DNA of 64,000 nucleotides from Sweltsa coloradensis. Taxonomy: Eukaryota > Arthropoda > Insecta > Plecoptera > Chloroperlidae. Positions within the stretch are counted from its first letter, which is position 1. The number at the start of each line of letters is the position of its first letter. This document shows positions 1-11,617 of the stretch, in pieces. A program made the translations under genes and the position numbers. Below the pieces are notes generated by a model. It made no database searches and was not told where the DNA came from. It saw only the letters and a list, made by a program, of their open reading frames with translations. Location of the stretch: NCBI GenBank assembly GCA_024449915.1, contig JAMZAV010000364.1:336224-400223 (forward strand). Reading direction: 5' to 3'.

Positions 1-330
1 CCTAAGATAGTCATTACCTACAACGAAAAATAACTTTTACGAAAAGATCATTTGAAAAAACTAATGTTTTCGACCATGACTATAATGCAATGTTGCTACA
101 ACGAAAATTTTGTTTTGAATCGAGGTTTTGTGGAATTCTCAGTCAAGGAACTGGTTTTTCCGCCGAGCTATCGTCTTTCACGCAAGTCTGCAAGAGCTGC
201 ACGGACAGTAAACAGAGGCATTACCCCTCTACCACCTCGCTCGCCGGCCGGCTACTTTCCCAGTCCCCACCACGCTTGCCGCCAGCTGCCTACGAGACCG
301 GTTACCCCTCCGCTCCCACTTGCGCTGTCA
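1..330. other. Unassigned sequence
   Basis: The segment is AT-rich to about position 130, then GC-richer (130-350). Two overlapping open frames cross it, but neither resembles a known protein except at the very end, where one runs into the reverse-transcriptase fragment described next. No repeat boundary is visible. Confidence 0.3.
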
Positions 331-360
331 GTGATCGACACGGCTCTCAGGGTAGCATAA

Positions 361-1397
361 TAGGGAATATTCCACTTCCGCCAAATACTGTACGAATAGA
401 TTTTTTAGAAGAAGTTTTTCGTCCCGATTACAAATATGTACTTTGTTTTTCCGTGAAATAATAATCCAGTGAATTATAGCCGTTTTAAAAGCAGCAGTTT
501 TTTAAAGCGGCAAAAACAACTGTGACGTCAGAACTGTGTTGATCCAACGCCGTCTGGATAAACATACATCCAGACCAAAGATGTTGGAATAGTATTATAG
601 TAGGATCGAGATATACATCAAGACGGCGGTGTTTTAAACAAAGCAGCGCCTAGCGTAGTCTACAGTAATGTAAACAGATGGCGGACATTTTACATTTAAC
701 GCCTAGCCAGAAAACGAGAAAAGTTGACATTGCAATCAAAAAACAAAACTGAAACAGTCCTGGGTCTAGGCCTAGACGTAGAAAATTATTTATAATACAA
801 CAGTCTAGGCCAATCGTTCCTGTAGGATATAGGCATTGGTATGTGAATACTAAAATTACTCACTTGACAAGCCCTAGGCTTAACTTGCCAACCCTAGGCC
901 TGCACGTTCATGTTCTGACACACATCCCGCACAAAAACCTTACTTTGATGACTAATTAAAGCCTATTGTAGATAAAGAATACCATGATAGTCCTAGGCTA
1001 TGCAAAAATTCAAGACAAAATGCTCGTTATTCTTTATCACAATGATCTCGCGAAATCTCCTGTCACACACGAAAAAAGAAAAACAAAAGACGGTGAAAAT
1101 GTACATCCCTGTGGAGTTGTTTGTGTTGAGCGGATGGGCGAGCACCGCCGTCTGTATGTAAATATGTACAAATATACGTACATTTAGTTTCCAATTGGCC
1201 TTGACTCAACACAGTTATGACGTAGTACCGTCCAAAGATGGCGCACGCTCGTTTTTGGCGCGCAAACTGGGGGTCCAATTTACTTCTTGTTTAAATTACA
1301 CAAAAAACATTTTTTTTAAATAAAAAAAAGTGCAGTGACTATTAAGACATGAATAAGAATTAAATAAAATATAAAATATTAAGTGGAATATTCCCTA
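361..1397. mobile_element. TIR element inserted in the RT fragment
   Basis: It is bounded by an exact inverted repeat, TAGGGAATATTCCACTT at 361-377 and its reverse complement at 1381-1397. Removing it joins AGC ATA A to TT GGT CCA, in frame with the RT motif QGSIIGPLL. No obvious target duplication remains. The interior codes for nothing recognisable; short local inverted repeats occur around 550-575 and 1080-1160. Superfamily unknown. Confidence 0.6.
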
Positions 1398-1461
1398 TTG
1401 GTCCATTGTTATTCTCAATTTACATTAATGACATATCTTCATCATTAACTTATTGTTACTA

Positions 1462-3020
1462 CTAGGAAAACGCTTAAGTCCAGCCGCGTTGTTGGATGAG
1501 CGTAATTGGTGCATTGAGCTGCCATGTGTTAAGCGGATTTTCTGTTGTTCTGTGAAAAAATTATTACTTAGTCGAAGATTTTTTAAAATTAAATTAAATA
1601 AAATAAAAAATTAACTTAATTTTTTTAATAAATCGTAATTTAAAAAAAATAAAAATCGTAAAATTGCAATTTTCATAAGAAATAATTATTCGATTGCGCT
1701 CAAATTTAACACGAGTATATTAATTCATGAAATTAAGGTTCTGTGAAAAAATCATTACAATAGGATAAAGCATGTAACAGGTGTCACGGCTCATTCATAA
1801 CCAACTTAGGCTTCTAACTAAACAGCTAACTTAGCCTCTAACTTTAGGTTGCTGTTCATGATATATATTTAGGCCGCTAACTTAACAGCCACTGCCTCCT
1901 GTGCTTTACAGCTACCGTAGCCTCTTAACTTTAGGTGGCTGTGCATGATATATGTTTTTAAACCAATCACAACACAGATTTGCATTGTTTACTTTTATCG
2001 CGCCAATGCTTGACATACAATAACATTCAGCAATCAGTAAGTAGGCCAAGCCCTACTTAGGGAGCATTATAGAATTGATTGACTATACACTGTACAGTTT
2101 ATTAAACAATAATTGATGGTAAAAAAAAATAATAAATGTATTTATTTAAGACAACGTGACGTAAGCCCTACATAACCTCACATGGCCTAGCCCTAGCTGG
2201 GGGCTAGGCCTAGTGCCGCAATAAACGTTAATAATTCAGTTGACATTTCTGCCCCAATCGATAGCCACATGTTTTCTTTTATATTCTTATCTTTGTATAA
2301 AGACGAAGATTTTACATAGTAGCCTTTTCATGAATTCGTTCAATAGCTTTTCATCGAACAATAGCTGATGTTCCTTGGGATCCATTTTTGCCATTTGTTT
2401 ACGTTTTCAATCGGATATGACCGGAAATTCTCGGCTCGAGTCTCTCTCTGATTGGTTAAAAGCTTAATGTTAAGTTAGCTGCTAAGTTTTGGTCATGAAC
2501 AGACATGTTGTTTTCCATAAGACAAACCTTTAAGTTAGAGGCTAAGTTAGCTACTAAGTTGGTTGTGAATGGCCCTTTATAAGTCAAAGAATTGTTTTAA
2601 AAAAGAAAAAACCCGTAAAATTTCGATTCTCATGAGAAATAATTTTTCGATTACGCTCAAATTTCACACGAATATCTTTATTCATAAAATTAAGGTTCTG
2701 TGAAAAAATCATTACAATCGGATAAAGCGTGTAGGTGTTATAAGCCGAAGAAATTTTTAAAAAATCGAAAAAAAATCGTAAAAATGCGTTTTTTATAAGA
2801 AAAAATTTCCCGATTGCGCTCAAAAACGTGGCAGTTCTAAGTTCAGAGATTTCGAAGGCCTCCATAAAATTTCATTGCAATCGGAGTATCGGTTTAGCCG
2901 GAACCGTGTTAACAAACACACACAAAAAAAAAGAAAGAAAGAAGAAAAAAAAACATTCCGGATTTTTTTTCTCCAGTGTATTGAAATGAAATCTTCGCTT
3001 CGCTCGCTACGCTCATCCAA
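1462..3020 (-). mobile_element. Helitron-like short element, family H2 (copy a)
   Basis: Read on the minus strand it starts TTGGATGAGCG at 3020 and ends GCGTTTTCCTAG at 1462. The internal partner CGCTCATCCAA lies just before the 3' hairpin (AACGC/GCGTT). Flanks are A and T, and the flanking RT reading frame rejoins across it without duplication. The body is the H2 type (ACACGGTTCCGGCTAAACCG module near 2890-2910, repeated ATTTCTTATGAAAATCG-like blocks), but the tail is the short H1 type. A separate MITE sits inside it. Confidence 0.8.
1787..2577. mobile_element. MITE nested in the Helitron-like element
   Basis: It has terminal inverted repeats: GGCTCATTCATAACCAACTT at 1788, matched by AAGTTGGTTGTGAATGGCCC at 2557-2576. 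TAGC/TTAG-rich subterminal sequence follows on both sides. It splits the host element's GTAGGTGTTATAAGTC motif, which is intact in the other H2 copies. The duplicated target may be TCA/TTA, which would suit PIF/Harbinger, but it is imperfect. The interior has no coding capacity. Confidence 0.6.
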
Positions 3021-3582
3021 TCACCTATACGCCGACGACCTACAAATCTACCTTCATGCTTCTTCTTTACTTATTAATCAGACAATTGAAATGATCAACA
3101 AAGACTTGCAATCACTTGCTGAGTGGGCATATAAAAACTGCTTACTTATAAACCCATCTAAATCTCAAACGATTATTTTAGGATACCATAAATTTTTAGC
3201 CAAATTAGACTTCAATACAATCCACAATCTAACTTTAAACAGCAAAATTATTCCATTCCAAAATAGTGTTCATAATTTGGGACTACAAATGACCTTTCTT
3301 GGACTGCTCATATTTAAACATTTATGTAATAAAATAAAACGTATGCTTCTCTACATTCTTATAAGAGACTCAAAAATTTTCTTCCGACAAAACTGAAATC
3401 CATGCTTGTACAAAGTCTTATTATGCCACATTTTGACTACTGCGACATAGTATACAACGACATGACTGAGGACCTCTATTCGTTTACAACGGGCACAACA
3501 TTCTTGCGTTCGTTTTATCCTAGGTATTAAGAAATCTGATCACATCATACCCGGTTTTACACAACTAAATTGGCTTCGATTG

Positions 3583-5621
3583 TGCCCGCGTGGATGCCGT
3601 CGCAGTGACGGACCGGTAACCGGGACATCTCTCAGGACTCCTCTTCGGGCGTAAAAGCACGGAAAGCCAGATGGCTATTGAGATTATTCTCGAGGTTCGC
3701 AGCAACTCGTAGAAGGATAGGCTAAGCTTGCTCTATTGTGTAGCAAGTAACATTAAAATACTAGTGTGGGTTTAGAAATAACCGGCACATTGCCACGTGC
3801 TTCCTAGATTTTGACACGGGTCGCAAAAATTGCCACAAGGGCGGTATAGGTATACTTTAAGTGTATGTAACTGCCACTCCCGGTTGCTTGATATTAAAAA
3901 GAATTTCCATTTTGAATTGCGTGGTCGTCAATATATCAAACGCCGTTGGTTTTTGGCTACCACGTAGCTGGTGGGTCACCTACTTCGAATGAACGCCGAG
4001 ATAAAAGTGAAATTGAAACGTTTAAAGTAGGGATGTGCGGGTAGTGGTTTTTGAACTCGGGTCGGGCTCGGGTCGGGTAATTGAAAGTACCCTCGGGCTC
4101 GGGTAATTGAAGTACCCTCGGGTCGGGCTCGGGTAGTGAAATTTTTTTATTTGTGAATTCATTTAAAAAAAAAATCCTACAAAACAGTTTTGCATTGGTT
4201 GCAGGTAGCCACTCTGGGCTGTATTGACACGAAGAACATCCAAATCGGCGTCTTATGAACTTTTGCTTGAGTATGCCTAGGCCTAGGTCTAGTACAGTGA
4301 AACCCCGCTATTATCGTTTTCCTGCATCAATCGTTCGTTATTCTCGGAAATAATATCGTAACGATCGTTTTCTAATATTTCCGATACGAAAACCCCAAGA
4401 AAAACCGATGCGATCGCGTATTTTTCTCTTCCGGCCGACGAAATCATCATCATGCGTTTGTGCCAGCCATGCATCTGACGAAATCGCGCGTTTGCACCAG
4501 CCTTTCGGTCTGACTCCGCCCAACGCTCTGCTGCGCGCAACGATGCGCACTAGATCGAACTTCTAGATGAATTGCAACTTTGTTCTAGGCCTGCCGCCTA
4601 GGCATTAGACGATGTTTATTAGCGTTGTTTCTTTTTCACCATTCGCCTACGTACGTAATATTCAACTTGCTTTATGCCGTTATTAGCGTTGAATAACCAG
4701 AAGACGAGTAATGACGGTCAGTAGGGCCTATTACTTTAGCGGGGACAGCGACGGAAGAGCCAAGGACACAGCATCATAGCATAGCCGCGCCCACGTCGTA
4801 GCGATTGGTCCGCTCCGACGTCAGCTGTTCGTTTGGCGTCTGAGCGGGAGGTTTAAAAGGAGCAGATTGGCGCGTTTCTTTATTACTTCTACCCGACCCG
4901 ACTTTTTCGGGTAGGAATTGACGGCCCGACCCGAGGTCGGGTAATTTTACCTACCCGAAAATTACCCGTTTTTCGGGTACCCGCACATCCCTAGTTTAAA
5001 GCTTTATCCTCGCCAATTAGTCCTCCTAATTAGGTGCGGGGGCAATACTAATGCCCATGGCGTCTCGTGGGCAGCTTGCACTCGTTCCGAAAATCACACG
5101 CTGGATCAGCTCTGCAGAAAGTCAACCTGCTCGGTTCGTCGTTCTGGTCTTAGTGCACGAGCATTGATCACCGGTCCACTCTCGGTGGCCAAACTCTAGG
5201 TGACTCAAACTCCCGTTACTTCTTCAACCCTCTCTGTCGACTGCCCTTATTCGCCCTGTCCGGCTCCAAGGACATCCAAAATAGCGGCTCGGCCAATAAT
5301 CAACAGTGGTTTCTAGCCTTTAGGTTCGTGCTCTCCCCATTGTCACGTCATGGAGCCTCTCCTGGTGACAACTCAATCCTGGATCGTGATTGGTCGTTGA
5401 AAAGTGAATTCACCAGCCGTGATGATATTTCTCGCAGCCGCGCCGCATTCCTGCGTGCTCAACTCGATCTAACTGCACTTTTAAGCTCACTGAAAATTTA
5501 GCACTGTGGATTCGTACAGATTTCACTGCCGATCCTAGCCATGAAGGCATAAAATACAGGCCTTAGCCCCATCTTATAGCACTTGAATAAACACCTCATG
5601 CACTGTGATCTATCATTATGT
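3583..5621. other. Unassigned GC-richer segment around hAT-A1
   Basis: Excluding the hAT element at 4028-4993, this stretch begins abruptly where the RT fragment stops. It is clearly more GC-rich than its surroundings, and no long open frame crosses it. AATAAA occurs at 5586. It may belong to one larger element of unknown type that the hAT interrupted. Confidence 0.3.
4028..4993. mobile_element. Non-autonomous hAT element, family A (copy 1)
   Basis: Ends are TAGGGATGTGCGGGTA (4028) and its inverse (to 4993), flanked by the exact 8-bp duplication GTTTAAAG at 4020-4027 and 4994-5001. Both subterminal zones are arrays of GGGTCGGG/CTCGGGT-like words. The roughly 700-bp core contains CAGTGAAACCCCGCTAT at 4294, an end resembling pogo/Tigger elements, and a possible partner near 4735-4748, so an older pogo-like insert may be part of the core. 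There is no transposase. A second copy lies in opposite orientation at 12589-13516. Confidence 0.9.
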
Positions 5622-5629
5622 GATCATAC

Positions 5630-7460
5630 TAGGGGTCTGCGGGTAGTACTTTTTAAGTTCGGGTCGGGTTCGGGTAATCATAATAACTTTGGGTTTCGGG
5701 TCGGGTTCGGGTAAAGAAAATAACTGCAATTTCAATAGGGCAATGCCAATCTTTAAAAAAAAATTTAAAAAAATTAAATAAAAAAAGAATTGACGATTAA
5801 ATATTTAAATTAATTTTAGGGACCCTGAAAAAAAGCAAATAAAAAGTTTTCCATTTCGTTATAAAAATCTTTAATTTCAGTATAAAAACTCAAAATAAAG
5901 GATCCATTTCTAGGGGTGTGCGAGTAGCACATTTTGAATTCGAGTCGAGTATTCCTTTAAATACTCGAGTATCGAGTCGAGTATTCATTTCAAATTTTTA
6001 TTTTTTTATTTAGTCGGTTCACTTCTAACACAACGATTTTTCTGTTGTAAACATATAAAAAATACATCATTGTACGGTACCTACTTGTATCAGGCTATTG
6101 AGGCCTTCCTGCCCTTTGTGCTGGTCAATTTCAATAAAATTATAATTATACAGAATGTTATCAAGAGTTCCTGGCCCCATAACAATACTGCTGCGATGTT
6201 TTAATCCGAAAAAAAAACTCCAAATTCGCACTCACATTATAATATTCGCGGTCTAGGCATCTCCAATGCTATTTCAGCACATTTGAATATTCCGCGCCCT
6301 TGAATGGTTCCAGCAGAGTCGATAAAGAAGGTTAGGTAACTTCTTTATCGACTCTAGTTCTAGCGATGGCCGAGGGAGCGCGCCACGCGTCTTTCGCGTC
6401 ATCAAACACTGGCATCAAAGCAAAGATGGAAGATTGAAGGAAGAGACATAAAACATGTCAAACTACGCCAACTACGATTTTAAAATACGTAAAAAGTGCA
6501 TTAATGGAATGTTCACTGGCATTCTTTCTTCTCGATAGTTGATCTGAAATATTAGTGATATAGACGCAACGAAACCAATAAAGGATATTTGTTTTCGACG
6601 CCGTGTAGTCCTAGGTTAGGCCTAGGCCTATTCTCGGTTCCGGCATCCAAGTCTCTGTTGTTGTTTATCGCAATAATTTTGAAAGCACGCAGTCTCTAGG
6701 GCCAAGGCCTACTTTTTGCCGTCACAGTACATACGTAGTAGGCCTAGGTTGTAATAAGCCTAGGCCCAGGTCTCTGTGCGTAGGCCTAGCCCTACTGTGA
6801 TGATGGTTCTTTTCAGTTTTCATAGGATTTCATATGTTTAAAACTCAACTCGAAAACTTCGAGCCTAAAACCAAACTCGACTCAATGTCGAGTATAAAAA
6901 AAAACTCGAAAAAACTCGACATTTCGAGTACTCGCACACCCCTATCCATTTCGCATAAAAAATTCAATTATTTCAAACTATTTTTTCAAATTTCGCGTAT
7001 TTTCAAACTTCCCGCTGTTAAGTTTCAAATGTTGGTACTTCGTAGATCAAGAAACAAAGTTTCTATAGTTTGTATATATTTTGTTATGTTGCCGACCCTG
7101 TGAGGTGTGACGTCACCAGCAGCAGCTCAACAGCTTTTGTACTTGTGTGGCCTATTGTAGTAGCCTATTTTCTCGCGAGAATATAGTACATACTTGGAAA
7201 ATGGGGAAAAAACTGCTGATTTCGACCAAATTTCGTGAAACACAATAGAACTGGCTGTATTTCGCCTTAAAAGTAAAACCAGTCTTATTTTGCTCCATTT
7301 CGCGATCGTTTTTTGACGATTTAAGGGTCCAAAGAGGTTAGCAATTTAGGCCTAGGCCTACCCGAAAAAAAAACGATTTAGTACATTTATAAAAGCCCGA
7401 ATTTCAGGTATGCTTCAAAACCCGAAATTACCCAAAATTTTGGGTACCCGCAGACCCCTA
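5630..7460. mobile_element. Non-autonomous hAT element, family B, with nested hAT
   Basis: Ends are TAGGGGTCTGCGGGTA (5630) and TACCCGCAGACCCCTA (to 7460), with the exact 8-bp duplication GATCATAC at 5622-5629 and 7461-7468. Subterminal GGGTCGGGTTCGGGTA words mirror CCCGAAATTACCC words at the other end. It has no coding capacity. It is split by a second hAT at 5911-6944; without that insert it would be about 800 bp. Confidence 0.9.
5911..6944. mobile_element. Non-autonomous hAT element, family C, inside family B
   Basis: Ends are TAGGGGTGTGCGAGTA and TACTCGCACACCCCTA, flanked by the exact 8-bp duplication TCCATTTC at 5903-5910 and 6945-6952. Subterminal arrays are made of CGAGTCGAGTATT-type words. 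The core (about 6218-6845) is nearly the same as the core of the family D element at 17938-18560, although the ends differ. The core carries a hairpin at 6315-6355. Small open frames across the ends are by-products of the repeats. Confidence 0.9.
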
Positions 7461-7468
7461 GATCATAC

Positions 7469-9216
7469 TCATATGCAAATTCATAAAAAGCAAAAATCTA
7501 TGAGGGCAGAGGCTGTACCGTTACAGCTAATATCTTAATTCATAACTAGTTAGCCTGAATGAAATATATTTTTTTAGTTTAGCTGGCTGGCACCTTCTTA
7601 AAACAAGTAAACTAGTGTATGTCGATTTTGAGTGGTAATTTTTAAATGAGAAAACTTGTGTTGCAATTTGCAGACGTGTAAAAATTAGTATTTAACACTG
7701 GAATGTATGCTCATTCCCTGCTTGGCAGAGAACAGTTGATTAGTCTTACTCTGCGTGGCAGTGAAGGTGTTAACAAAGACTGTTGCAATGTGTAAACTGC
7801 ATAGACTTCAATAGCTTAAGTTGTTGATATCTTTGAATGGACTGGAGTTTTGCCATTGAAATGCTATGAGTGTATCTTCATTCGTGAAGTGTATTGTACT
7901 AGTTTGTAGTTTCAGACACACAAAAATACTCACTTTATAGTTTTCTAAATACTTATGTCCGTTAGTTTAATCAACAAAGTGTGTTTCATGCATGTGTATT
8001 GATCAAGTCTTTTAAAATGGCAACCCCATATATAGGCTATATTTATTGCTTTTGGCATTTGTAGAAAATTAAGTCAGATCCACATGTACTTGCATTTGTA
8101 ATGCTGATTTCAGATGTTTAATTTTATAAGCTTGACTATCTTAGAAGGCATACATTCAGTAAATAAATACCAAATTCGACAGATTCTCTTGAGGATAAAA
8201 AATACAGTTAGGGAGGGACTACTGTGCACATTAAAAGGATTAAAAGGAAAAAATGCCTAGACATTGAATAAACATTGAAAAATCTACCATGGTAGGTAGG
8301 GACTATTCTATTATGTACTGTACATAGTAGTAAATTTTATTTACACACAGATGTATAGGTACATTCATATGTACCTACTAGTGATGACATCGAGTCCAAA
8401 AAGTCCGAACCGGTTCGGCGTAAAAAAAACTAGGCGTAAAATCGACGCGAACGACAAAACCATTCTTAATTATGTTTTTAATTTAATCTGACGTTATTCG
8501 AGAGAAATATGAGAATCCACCGACAACCCTAAATTCCGTGCAACATCCTTCCTGATAATAGGTGTAATAATGAAACCGTGAAACTTGTGGAGCATTTCGC
8601 AGACTTGCAAACGTCAACTGCTAGGTTGAAATCACAATAGGGCCTAGGCCTACCCCGATCTTGAATGTAGTTTTGTGAATCATAATAAACGAAAGTAGTT
8701 TATTTTAATAAAATCAGTGACCTTGCCCATCCTCATGAAAACATAGACGTAAATCTAGCAGGTGGTAGGCCTAGGCCTATTTGAACTCGCATTGTGCCGC
8801 GGTCCTAGCCTAGTCCTACTTCACATTGACCGAGGATCGAACTCCCTATGACGTGACGTAAGGAGTTTGTAGTGCAATATTAGCTTTCTTTTAATCGTTT
8901 TTTTTTTTTTTTTTTTTTTTTAAGATTAGATGTGGCATCAAATTGCGTTTTAGGCCACCAAATATAACACAGAACCGCAAAAAATTTCAGCCTTTGGCAG
9001 ATTTGCCTCCGGCGTCTGGCCCCGGTTTACCCGCGCAACCTCGTTGCGAGCGTACTTCTCGTGGGTTTGTTGAGGGTTGAGTATTATGCATGTACGTATT
9101 ACAATCCAGAAATAAAAATAAATACCTTGGATCAGTTTTCTTTTATCATATCAGTTAGGGTCTGAAATACATTAGTAATGATAAATATATGCCTACTGTA
9201 GGTAGGCCTACTATAT
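7469..9216. other. Unassigned, possibly intronic
   Basis: AT-rich sequence without a convincing exon. It holds a poly-T run at about 8900-8922 and several TAGGCCTA words (8640, 8768). It lies upstream of the first visible exon of the 10-26 kb gene and may be intron of that gene. I found no splice-bounded open frame in it. Confidence 0.3.
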
Positions 9217-9224
9217 GCCATAGG

Positions 9225-9925
9225 TAGAGATGTGCAAAAATGGTTTTTTAAAGTTTGAAAATTCGCGCCTTAAAAATAAAATTTCAAGATTTGTCGCGAT
9301 TTACCAAAAAACACAATTTTCCAATGCACAACTTAAAAAAAAAAGTTTCAGAATAATTTTATTTATTTTAATGATTGAAAAGAAAAACAAGCTCACAAGA
9401 GGAAAGTTCAGAATCAGTTTTAATTTTATGCACAATTTCAGCCTTCAGTTTTCAAAGTTTCCGACAGTTTTTACCAGAATTAATTTCGTCTACCCGGCAC
9501 CTCCACCAAATTTACGAAATTATGCATTTTTTATGTAATATCTTTTGATATGGATATGAAGTATTTTGAGCTTACTCTCGTTCAAACGATTATTACGATC
9601 TCACAATCGCATTGTATGACCCGGCACCTCCACCATATGTACCAGCCAGTATTAATTTAATTTCGACTTCGACCCGGCACCTCCACCAAAACTTTGAAAT
9701 TTTGTTTTTTTTAAATTTTGTGACCTAATTCGCATTTAAGGACATAATTGCTAATTTCGCCACTAGTTCGCGGTATCAACTAAAATTTTGCGAAAATTCG
9801 CGAATTGGAAATTGGTACCATTCAATCACAATTCATGAGATTCATGTGCAAACTGAATTTGAAGGGATTATTGCAACTTTAAAAAAATTCGCAAATTTCG
9901 TTGTCACCATTTTTGCACATCTCTA
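9225..9925. mobile_element. Non-autonomous hAT element, family F
   Basis: Ends are TAGAGATGTGCAAAAATGG and CCATTTTTGCACATCTCTA, flanked by the exact 8-bp duplication GCCATAGG at 9217-9224 and 9926-9933. The word CCGGCACCTCCACCA occurs three times inside (9494, 9621, 9674). The same 15-mer occurs twice in the short hAT at 11255-11617. The 102-residue open frame across it shows no domain. Confidence 0.9.
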
Positions 9926-10289
9926 GCCATAGGTGAGAGAGTGGAAAGAGAATTTGTTTGGTACTACTGTCACCATGAGCACAATCATGAGAGTTTATGC
10001 ATTCATATGATCCCATAGTACTTGAATCTGTTGATAGCAGCAACAGATCGGCGTGCAAGAAATAATGATGTTTTATCATGCCTTTATGGTACTATGACTA
10101 CGGTATATTTTATAGTTTTAGGCAAATGGTGTTTTGCTAAACAGAAATAACTAGAAATTTCTGAATTAGCATTTGGAGATCTGGTAGATGTTGGTCTTGA
10201 CTTGGTTATAGTTTTATTGTAGATCCTCTAATGGCAACCTAACATTGTCTAGTGACACCATTCAATGCTTATCTTTCCTTGTAATGCAG

Positions 10290-10511
10290 GTCGAATGACT
10301 TTCAAGCCAAGAAAGAATTTCCTAAACGTGGAAACGATTTCCCCGTCCCCCGTCGAAGTGAGCCAAGCAAATTTGACAGGAACACCTTTGAGCCGGACAT
10401 CCGGCCCCCCGCGAGGAGGGAAGAGGCCCCTCGCAGGGAACATGCAGTCCCTCCTGTTGTTAGGGGCAAAGATAACAGGTTGGAGCATACACTGGATCAT
10501 TTCCATTCCAG
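10290..10511 (+). CDS. Exon of an R/E/P-rich protein, possibly SAFB/SLTM-like C-terminal region
   Basis: A 222-base exon between AG (10289) and GT (10512). It enters one base before a codon boundary and leaves with two bases over. It encodes basic, low-complexity sequence such as FQAKKEFPKRGNDF and PPARREEAPRREHA. Leaving with two bases matches the next exon, where the split codon gives HFHSRFDRG. The protein style (R, E, D, S, F, no fixed domain) is like the region after the RRM in scaffold-attachment-factor proteins, which bind RNA and matrix-attachment DNA in the nucleus. No RRM or SAP domain is visible in the window; they would lie upstream. The donor (GTCTTT) is weak. The exon is much more GC-rich than its flanks, as expected for coding sequence. 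Confidence 0.6.
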
Positions 10512-11254
10512 GTCTTTCTGGTTCGACTCATTTTTAAATAGCAGTTTGGGAACTTCTTTCTTCTTCCTTTTTTTCTTAACATTGGCCCTACCATGAAAAA
10601 CATAGGTTGCTGTTAAGTACCATAAATTCATAATCAATACAGCTTTCTATATACAATTGATAGAGAGGAGATTACTGTTCTGCTAACTACATTTTCTGAC
10701 AAACAAACTATAACAAGCCTTCATTTGGCAAAGTTAAGTTAACACAAAGAATTCTATACTTCAACAAAAAAAAACACAATCAGCTAGTCTTCAGAGTAGG
10801 TAGGATACTTTCCATCCTTTAGACCACAAAATCCTTTCATATACCAGATGCTTTTTGCAATAAAACCTTTCTCCAGTCAGAAATACCTTACTTTTTGCTG
10901 TTGCACGGTTCCCATTTTTATGACTTCACCAGGCAATAACTTACTGAAGTATGCCTTTACCCCAATTTGCTGCTTTAAAACTTGTTCCATGAATCGGTTT
11001 ATAGATAACTGCTACAGATTAGTATAGTAGCTAAAGGTGCTAAATTATACATGAACAATGTAAACATTGACAATGCTATGCTCCCAGCTGAGGAGCCAAG
11101 AGTTTATGCCTAAGATTAGGGAGACAAGCAATGGTGACTGTTTTCTTCCAGTTATACTAGTAGTAGTAATAAGTATAGCTTTGCATTGGTACACTTGTTG
11201 AGTTCATTCGACTGACACTTTCTGATGTCCGTCACTAGTGGAATAGGTATACGT

Positions 11255-11617
11255 TAGGGATGTGCCAACCCACTATTGTTACTTCCAACTCAAACTTCGA
11301 ACTTTACAAAAATTTTGAACTGTATCGAACTCGAACCCAACTTTAAGGTTCAGCATAATAGGTAAAATAGTGATAAGTCTGAACCGGCACCTCCACCAAG
11401 AAAGTATGTAACTTCTGGACCGGCACCTCCACCATCCATTTTTTAAATTTTTTTTTGTACCTGTAAACTGAGAACCATGTTTTGACTTGTCAAATAATAT
11501 GTGACCGCACACCACTACAAATTAGTAAAAAAAAAAAAAAAGTCATAGGCCTACTTCAAACTGAACTCGAACTTAAAAAAAGTTCGAGTTCGAATTTCGA
11601 ACGTTCGCACATCCCTA
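11255..11617. mobile_element. Short non-autonomous hAT element, family E
   Basis: Ends are TAGGGATGTGCCAACC and GAACGTTCGCACATCCCTA, flanked by the exact 8-bp duplication GTATACGT at 11247-11254 and 11618-11625. Subterminal words are CGAACTCGAAC-like. Two copies of CCGGCACCTCCACCA lie in the middle (11394, 11420). At 363 bp it is the second shortest complete hAT here. Confidence 0.9.

Larger units (their letters stand above)
331..3582 (+). pseudogene. Non-LTR retrotransposon RT fragment, split by two insertions
   Basis: Three pieces (about 331-360, 1398-1461 and 3021-3582) join into one reverse-transcriptase reading frame. Piece 1 ends in QGSI. Piece 2 continues IGPLLFSIYINDISSSLTYC. Piece 3 resumes HLYADDLQIYLH, the catalytic YADD box, followed by the usual thumb region (NPSKSQTIILG, then after frameshifts HFDYCDIVYNDM and RLQRAQHSCVRFILGIKKSD). 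This order is that of CR1/Jockey-like ORF2 proteins. Removing 361-1397 and 1462-3020 restores the frame at both junctions. Piece 3 has later frameshifts and stops near 3582, so the copy is dead. The clade is not resolved. Confidence 0.85.

Noticed and set aside
1462..3020. Canonical Helitron with 5' TC
   Set aside because: The 5' end after A is TTGG in nearly all copies, not TC, although the CTAG end, hairpin and A|T site fit.
4289..4550. 70- and 83-residue open frames with near-identical partners at 13013-13280
   Set aside because: They lie inside two copies of the same hAT element, so similarity reflects common descent. No domain, start context or codon bias supports a protein.
3583..5621. 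LTR retrotransposon
   Set aside because: GC-rich with an AATAAA, but no pair of direct long repeats, primer-binding site or gag/pol frame could be seen.
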